Shown here piece by piece: positions 7,592 through 11,448 of a stretch of DNA of 11,448 nucleotides. Position 1 is the stretch's first letter. Every line of letters begins with the position of its first letter. The stretch is from an uncultured Gemmatimonadaceae bacterium (lineage in GTDB: Bacteria > Gemmatimonadota > Gemmatimonadetes > Gemmatimonadales > Gemmatimonadaceae). Location of the stretch: contig CATPBD010000244.1 in assembly GCA_955652265.1 (NCBI GenBank), positions 1-11,448 of the forward strand. Direction: 5' to 3'. The notes beneath the pieces were generated by a model. That model was not told the DNA's origin, did not search any database, and saw only the letters and a program-made list of their open reading frames with translations. The position numbers and the translations under genes were made by a program.

Positions 7592-8147
7592 TCACGCGCC
7601 AAGCCGCTTCCCGATAAAGATGTCCGGCCGGCCAGGACCATTTGCATCCGGCATCACGCCGATGACGTGAAAGCCAAGGCGACGATAGAACGGCAACGGA
7701 TGGTGTCCCCAACTGCCCACCGCGCCGAACGCGCCTGGGAGCGCTGAGTATAAGTCAATGCCGCCGAGCGAAGTCTCTCCGGCGAGGTCGTCGGTTCCGG
7801 CCCATAAAGTCAGCCCACCGCGGGCTGTCAGAATGGCCTCGAGATCCAGGACCAGCGCTCGACCAACGCCGTGGCGACGCTGTGCCCCGTCCACGACGAG
7901 CGGATGCAGCTGCCACACAAGACCGTCGTATTCTCGAATTGCGCCGATCCAGCCGATGATCGCGCCGTCGGTTGCCCGCGCGACGCGGCTGGACACGATC
8001 CGTGCTGATTGATTCGACAACTTCCTGGCGCGCTTCTGCCATCGTCGTCCAAACGCCGAGCGGGGAGAAGGCGGCGTGAAGCAGACTTGCCGCCTCCTCG
8101 ATGCGAGCGCTGTCGGTTGCGGTCAGGTCCTCGATCGTGAAGTGCAT
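7592..8147 (-). pseudogene. AAC(6')-like GNAT acetyltransferase, frameshifted
   Basis: Two overlapping frames together encode one acetyltransferase. The first (from ATG 8147) gives MHFTIEDLT through ESISTDR. The second continues with VARATDGAIIGWIGA to the stop at 7592. The full span is 556 bp, one base more than 185 codons, so one extra base (or two missing), best placed near 7994, breaks the gene. Skipping it would give a 184-residue protein. The C-terminal half holds the acetyl-CoA motif QRRHGVGRA, a GTDD..TSLGGIDLY segment, FYRRLGF, and the ending GVMPDANGPGRPDIFIGKRL. That ending is typical of aminoglycoside 6'-N-acetyltransferase-like GNAT proteins. The real substrate is unknown. It lies 69 bp downstream of the FAD oxidoreductase. 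A sequencing or assembly error is the main alternative to true decay. Confidence 0.82.
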
Positions 8148-8216
8148 GTCGTCTGGGTTAACGCCCCAGTTCAGCTGCCGTCATCTGCTCAATCGGCGGA
8201 TCTCACTTCTGCGAAA

Positions 8217-9707
8217 TCATTCCGCCCGAATGGACAACGCATGACGGAACACATCTCGCGGGTCCCACCGCGCCTTGATCCGCTGCAGGCGCGGATAGGT
8301 CTCCTTGTAATACAGCGTGTACCAGGGCACGCCTGACGTATTCAGCGTCGGGTCTGCGAGGTCGGTGTCAGGATGATTGATGAATGCGCCATCGTACGCA
8401 TCGCTCGGCACGGGCACGCCACCGCTCTCCACAAATAAATCCCGATAGAACGCCCGCGCCCAAGTCAGATTCTTTATCTCTTCCCGCGGATCCAGCCAGC
8501 CTGTGTTGCATGCGATATCGAGAATCGAATCGCGTTGGGCGGCGGCGGTCGCGTCGGGCGCGACCGTATTGATCCGACCGCCATAAGTTGCGAGCCCCAG
8601 CATTCCGCCCATGACGTCGTGGTCGGTGCGGGTCAGGTAATCGTACGCCACACCAATCTGGCGATCCGTGAATCGTTTCTTGAGTAGCGCGTCCTTCACC
8701 TTGGTACTCACCCCGCCTGGCGGCATGGCGAACAAATCGGGAAACGGGTTCAGGGCGAACTCGAGCCAGGGCATTCGCGTGAGCTCTCGTCCCTGCGGTG
8801 CGATGATGCCTTCGCTCAGCGCCGCCAGATGGTTCGCGACCTGCCCTTCTGCGGCACCTGCAGTGCTGACACCGCGGACGACGATCTTTCCGAATTGCCT
8901 TCGATGGAGCTCGAGGAGAGTCCAGATAGAGGCGTTGGGGGAATCGGCGTCACTGTTTCGCTCGCACCAGACGCCGTGATTTCTGACGAGTCGCAGGAAG
9001 GACGGCTGGTCGATGTCGCTCCATCTCCATTCTGCCTTGAAGGTCGTGATCGATTCCGGCGCGCGTGGCAACAATCTAGCCGGCTCATTGTCGTACGAGT
9101 CGGGCGACCGGAACCAGTACCGGATTACGACGCCGAAGTTGCCCCCGCCCCCGCCAGTATGCGCCCACCAGAGGTCGCGATGCGGGTCGGACATCTCTCG
9201 GGTCGCCACCACACTGCCCGCGTGTCCACCAGCGTCCACGGTAACGACCTCGACGGCGTACAGATAATCCGCTGCGAGGCCGAGCTGGCGGCAGAGGAAG
9301 CCAAAGGCGCCACCGACTACATGGCCGCCCATGCCGATCTCCGGATACTCGCCGAGCGGAATCACGACGCCCCACATCTCGAAGAGCGCGCGGAACGTCT
9401 CACCCACCGTGGCGTAGTACACGCGCTTCATGGGCGAGACATCGATGATCACCCGCACTTCGGGGTCCGATACGAATCCTTCGAGGCAGTGCCCGCCACT
9501 CGTCACGGCGAGACGCCGTCCTTCTCTCACCGCATTCTCTACCGCCGATGTCACCTGATCCGTCGAGCTGACCAATCGGACGTAATCCGGGCTCGAGCTG
9601 AACCGCTTATTGAAGCGCTTATCGACAACTGCGAGATACCGCGGATCGTCAGGGCCGATTCTGATGGATTCTGCCTCGGTGTCGTCGGTCGTTAGTCGGG
9701 TCGACAT
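8217..9707 (-). CDS. FAD-binding oxidoreductase with BBE domain
   Basis: This is a 496-residue flavoprotein of the berberine-bridge/PCMH (FAD_binding_4) superfamily, which oxidises sugars, alcohols or secondary metabolites. The substrate cannot be told. The FAD domain covers about 40-210. SGGHCLEGF holds His73, the expected site of covalent flavin attachment. IGMGGHVVGGAFGFLCRQLGLAADYL (124-149) and GGGGGNFGVV (185-194) are flavin-binding loops. The second attachment Cys of bicovalent members aligns with Tyr121, so single attachment is expected. The C-terminal BBE motif is WYTLYYKETYPRLQRIKARWDP..VF (462-487). No signal peptide is seen. ATG 9707 is preferred to the upstream TTG (9752) because GAGGAG lies 3 nt before it. 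The gene diverges from the phosphofructokinase and may be co-transcribed with the acetyltransferase downstream. Confidence 0.9.
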   Translation of the reverse strand: MSTRLTTDDTEAESIRIGPDDPRYLAVVDKRFNKRFSSSPDYVRLVSSTDQVTSAVENAVREGRRLAVTSGGHCLEGFVSDPEVRVIIDVSPMKRVYYATVGETFRALFEMWGVVIPLGEYPEIGMGGHVVGGAFGFLCRQLGLAADYLYAVEVVTVDAGGHAGSVVATREMSDPHRDLWWAHTGGGGGNFGVVIRYWFRSPDSYDNEPARLLPRAPESITTFKAEWRWSDIDQPSFLRLVRNHGVWCERNSDADSPNASIWTLLELHRRQFGKIVVRGVSTAGAAEGQVANHLAALSEGIIAPQGRELTRMPWLEFALNPFPDLFAMPPGGVSTKVKDALLKKRFTDRQIGVAYDYLTRTDHDVMGGMLGLATYGGRINTVAPDATAAAQRDSILDIACNTGWLDPREEIKNLTWARAFYRDLFVESGGVPVPSDAYDGAFINHPDTDLADPTLNTSGVPWYTLYYKETYPRLQRIKARWDPRDVFRHALSIRAE

Positions 9708-9710
9708 CGT

Positions 9711-9716
9711 CTCCTC
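9711..9716 (-). promoter_or_regulatory. Ribosome binding site of the FAD oxidoreductase
   Basis: GAGGAG on the minus strand precedes ATG 9707 by 3 nt. The spacing is short but the match is strong, and it supports this start over the TTG 45 bp upstream. Confidence 0.5.
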
Positions 9717-9722
9717 GCGATA

Positions 9723-9806
9723 GCCATGTTCAAAAGTGCTCGTCAACTGCAAACCACGTTAGGCCTCTCTGATGAACGGCCTACTTCGCTATTTTGAACG
9801 CATGGC
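9723..9806. repeat. Inverted repeat spanning the oxidoreductase/phosphofructokinase divergence
   Basis: TTTTGAAC followed by ATGGC reads on the minus strand at 9735-9723. The same string with two bases (GC) inserted reads on the plus strand at 9792-9806. The 8-bp core is perfect, and together 13 bases match. The arms are 56 bp apart. The right arm covers the start codon of the phosphofructokinase; the left arm lies in the leader of the FAD oxidoreductase. It may be a paired regulator site or coincidence. Confidence 0.45.
9790..9795 (+). promoter_or_regulatory. Possible -10 element for a leaderless pfp transcript
   Basis: TATTTT ends 6 bp before ATG 9802, the distance expected if transcription began at the start codon itself. 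No Shine-Dalgarno precedes this ATG, which fits leaderless translation. There is no good -35, so this is weak. Confidence 0.2.
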
Positions 9807-10992
9807 GAGCAACAAACAAACAATCGCAATTCTCACCGGCGGCGGTGACGTCCCCGGTCTCAATCCGGCGATCAGGGCGATCACGATCCGAGCGCTGCGC
9901 GAAGGGTACCGCGTCGTCGGCATTCGGCGCGGCTGGGCCGGACTCGTCGACTACAACCGGGAGGACGGTGTCGACAACTCCGAATGCGTGCAGGAGCTAT
10001 CGGAGGCCGAAGTGAATCGCGCTGGCCGCACCGGGGGCACTTTCCTCCACACCTCTCGAACGCGTCCAAGCCACCTGCCACGGGCGCGCGTGCCGGCGCA
10101 TCTCACCGGCTACGACCAGCCGGTAAACGACGTCACGAAGGATGTGCTCCGGAACCTCGAGCACATCGGAGTCGACGTACTGATTCCGATCGGGGGCGAC
10201 GACACGCTTAGTTACGGCAAGCGCCTGCACGATGAAGGGGTGCACGTCGTCGCCATCCCCAAGACGATGGACAACGACGTCTACGGCACCGATTACTGCA
10301 TTGGCTTCAGTACGTGCGTCACGCGCACTATCGAGCTCACGCACCGGCTGCGCACCTCGGCCGGGTCACACGAGCGCTTTCTCGTCATCGAGGTCTTCGG
10401 CAGATACGCCGGCTTCACCGCGCTACTGCCGACGATGGCCGGTGCGGCCGACCGCTGCCTCATCCCGGAATACGCGACCGACGTCGAGCATCTCACCGAG
10501 CTGATGACCTACGACCACAACAGGAATCCCAGCAAGTACTCGGTTGCGCTCGTGTCGGAGGGAGCAAGCCTCAAGACGCAGCAAGGAATGAGCTTCGAGA
10601 GCGAAGAGACTGACATGTTCGGCCACCGCAAGCTTGGCGGCATCGGTGACAAGGTCGCGGCCGCGCTCAAGGAGTACTCACCCAAGTACAACAACGGCCG
10701 CCGGATCGACGTCGTAAGCCAGCGACTGGGCTATCTCGTTCGCTCGGGCGATCCGGATGCACTCGACTCGATCGTGCCGATGGCGTTCGGCAATCTCGCG
10801 CTCGCCCTGATACTGAAGAAGCAGTTCGGCCGTCTCGTGAGCGTCCACAAGGGCTTTTACGACAGCGTTCCGATCACTAGCGTGACCTCGGAGAAGAAAA
10901 TCGTGGACGTCGCGAAGTACTACAACACGCAGCGCTTGCGGCCGATCTACGAGTTCGACGGGGCCCCGCTGTTCATCATGACGAGCGATTGA
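9802..10992 (+). CDS. 6-phosphofructokinase, pyrophosphate-type signature
   Basis: This is a 396-residue cytoplasmic PfkA-family enzyme that phosphorylates fructose 6-phosphate to the 1,6-bisphosphate in glycolysis. Motifs are GGGDVPGLN (13-21), GGDD (131-134), PKTMDND (153-159, catalytic Asp157), VFGRYAGF (198-205) and the substrate segment RLGYLVRSGDP (308-318). In this family Asp in place of Gly after GGD, and Lys in the PKT motif in place of the Gly of PGTIDND, mark pyrophosphate rather than ATP as phosphoryl donor. Both PPi-type residues are present, so a reversible PPi-dependent enzyme is expected. Start 9802 is chosen because the protein then begins right at the first strand; an in-frame ATG at 9772 would add 10 residues, and neither has a clear Shine-Dalgarno. 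It is a single gene ending in a strong hairpin. Confidence 0.93.
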   Translation: MASNKQTIAILTGGGDVPGLNPAIRAITIRALREGYRVVGIRRGWAGLVDYNREDGVDNSECVQELSEAEVNRAGRTGGTFLHTSRTRPSHLPRARVPAHLTGYDQPVNDVTKDVLRNLEHIGVDVLIPIGGDDTLSYGKRLHDEGVHVVAIPKTMDNDVYGTDYCIGFSTCVTRTIELTHRLRTSAGSHERFLVIEVFGRYAGFTALLPTMAGAADRCLIPEYATDVEHLTELMTYDHNRNPSKYSVALVSEGASLKTQQGMSFESEETDMFGHRKLGGIGDKVAAALKEYSPKYNNGRRIDVVSQRLGYLVRSGDPDALDSIVPMAFGNLALALILKKQFGRLVSVHKGFYDSVPITSVTSEKKIVDVAKYYNTQRLRPIYEFDGAPLFIMTSD

Positions 10993-11050
10993 GGGAAGCG
11001 GGAAGTGGGAAGGGAGAAAGGCGGAATGGACGTCCCGCTTCCCGCTTCCC
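10993..11050. terminator. Large heptamer-built hairpin between convergent genes
   Basis: An 18-base arm (10993-11010) pairs with 11033-11050 at 17 of 18 positions; the one mismatch becomes a G-U pair in plus-strand RNA. The loop is 22 nt. The left arm is a direct array of GGGAAGC/GGGAAGT units and the right arm an array of CCCGCTT. It begins at the base after the pfp stop and ends 4 bp before the stop of the convergent gene, so it likely ends both transcripts. Only a short T stretch follows on the plus strand. Confidence 0.6.
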
Positions 11051-11054
11051 GCAT

Positions 11055-11408
11055 TTAGAGTGCGCGTTTCAGATTCGTGATCATTCGGCTAATAGCATCG
11101 CAATAGCCGCGTGCCTTGATTAGCATCGGCGATTGCACGTAGCCGATCTGCTTGGCTAGAAACAATTGCACCTCGACCTCGATCGCAGAACCTCGCGCTA
11201 TCGAGAGAAAGTTACGGTATTCACCACGGGCGCTGCGTGCGTGTCCTTCCGCAATGTTGGAGGCAACTGAAACCGCAGCGCGCCGCAATTGGCTTGTCAG
11301 TCCGAATCGTTCAGACTGCGGAAATGACTCCGTGATTCGATAAACCTCGAGCGTGAGTTCCACTGCGGTGTTCCATACTCTCAGCTCTCGATAGCTTTGA
11401 ACGCCCAT
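11055..11408 (-). CDS. Four helix bundle protein (S23/IVP family)
   Basis: The 117-residue protein belongs to the family first seen in the intervening sequences of 23S rRNA genes and related to the Avd accessory protein of diversity-generating retroelements. Signatures are the N-terminal SYRELRVWNTAVELTLEVYRI, FPQSERFGLTSQLRRAAVSV, SNIAEGHAR (53-61 of the longer form) and GSAIEVEVQLFLAKQIGY. It is nearly all helix, probably oligomeric, and may bind RNA or DNA; no function is established. Start 11408 is chosen because relatives usually begin a few residues before the YRELRVW segment. An in-frame ATG at 11420 would add four residues, and neither has a clear Shine-Dalgarno. No 23S rRNA flanks it, so this is a free-standing copy. 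The last 28 bases of the window hold its leader. Confidence 0.88.
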   Translation of the reverse strand: MGVQSYRELRVWNTAVELTLEVYRITESFPQSERFGLTSQLRRAAVSVASNIAEGHARSARGEYRNFLSIARGSAIEVEVQLFLAKQIGYVQSPMLIKARGYCDAISRMITNLKRAL

Positions 11409-11448
11409 AGGACAGCCCATTCAGTATCTGGAACAACTCAGCCGATAG

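Noticed and set aside
8153..8169. CTGGG/CCCAG hairpin upstream of the acetyltransferase
   Set aside because: A 5-bp stem with a 7-nt loop is common by chance in GC-rich DNA, and no T-run or aptamer-like structure accompanies it.
8829..9695. 288-codon plus-strand open frame
   Set aside because: It is antisense to the FAD oxidoreductase, whose FAD and BBE motifs are clear; the product has no recognisable domain.
9677..9727. Arg-rich leader ORF before the FAD oxidoreductase (minus strand ATG at 9727, MAIARRRCRPD)
   Set aside because: It is short, has no ribosome site and overlaps the real start out of frame; the length is what chance gives. An attenuator role cannot be supported.
11055..11448. 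23S rRNA intervening sequence
   Set aside because: The S23-family gene is present, but the flanks show no 23S rRNA sequence; the upstream side is a protein gene.
1..11448. A novel multi-gene defence or mobile system
   Set aside because: I saw no nuclease, helicase, reverse transcriptase, integrase, toxin-antitoxin pair or repeat-spacer array. The S23 protein resembles Avd, but no reverse transcriptase or template repeat lies within the window.

Overview
The window is GC-rich chromosomal DNA and most resembles a soil or sediment member of the Gemmatimonadota. The main support is the Ser/Thr kinase at 3614-5053. Its N-terminus, its GGGM-type nucleotide loop and the membrane-anchored TolB/FlgO-like domain behind the kinase are typical of the many kinases in that phylum. 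The taxonomic call is inference. I found no rRNA, tRNA, CRISPR array, transposase, phage or plasmid gene.

Layout. 1-240 has no convincing gene, only a short heptamer repeat and a hairpin. 241-3462 (minus) is a two-gene operon: a secreted DUF1800 protein, then a Tat-exported DUF1501 protein 9 bp later. A 151-bp divergent gap separates it from the kinase (3614-5053, plus), which lacks the TPR tail usual in its family. Its last 27 bp overlap the end of a convergent four-helix membrane protein (5027-5449, minus). A 98-residue membrane protein (5542-5838, minus) follows. A 163-bp divergent gap holding a perfect AAAGTACTTT palindrome then leads to a secreted TPR protein (6002-7516, plus). 7592-8147 (minus) is an AAC(6')-like GNAT acetyltransferase broken by a frameshift. 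It lies just downstream of a BBE/PCMH-type FAD oxidoreductase (8217-9707, minus). Divergent from that is a phosphofructokinase with the PPi-type signature (9802-10992, plus). A large heptamer-built hairpin separates it from a convergent four-helix-bundle (S23/IVP family) protein (11055-11408, minus).

How the genes relate. The DUF1800/DUF1501 pair is very likely one transcription unit for two exported partners. The FAD oxidoreductase and the acetyltransferase may be co-transcribed. The other neighbours look like independent units (kinase signalling, glycolysis, small membrane proteins), and no shared pathway is visible. I do not see a clear new multi-gene system. The most interesting signals are the palindromic operator-like site, the frameshifted acetyltransferase, the truncated kinase architecture, the 13-bp inverted repeat at the oxidoreductase/phosphofructokinase divergence, and the heptamer hairpin beside the S23 gene.
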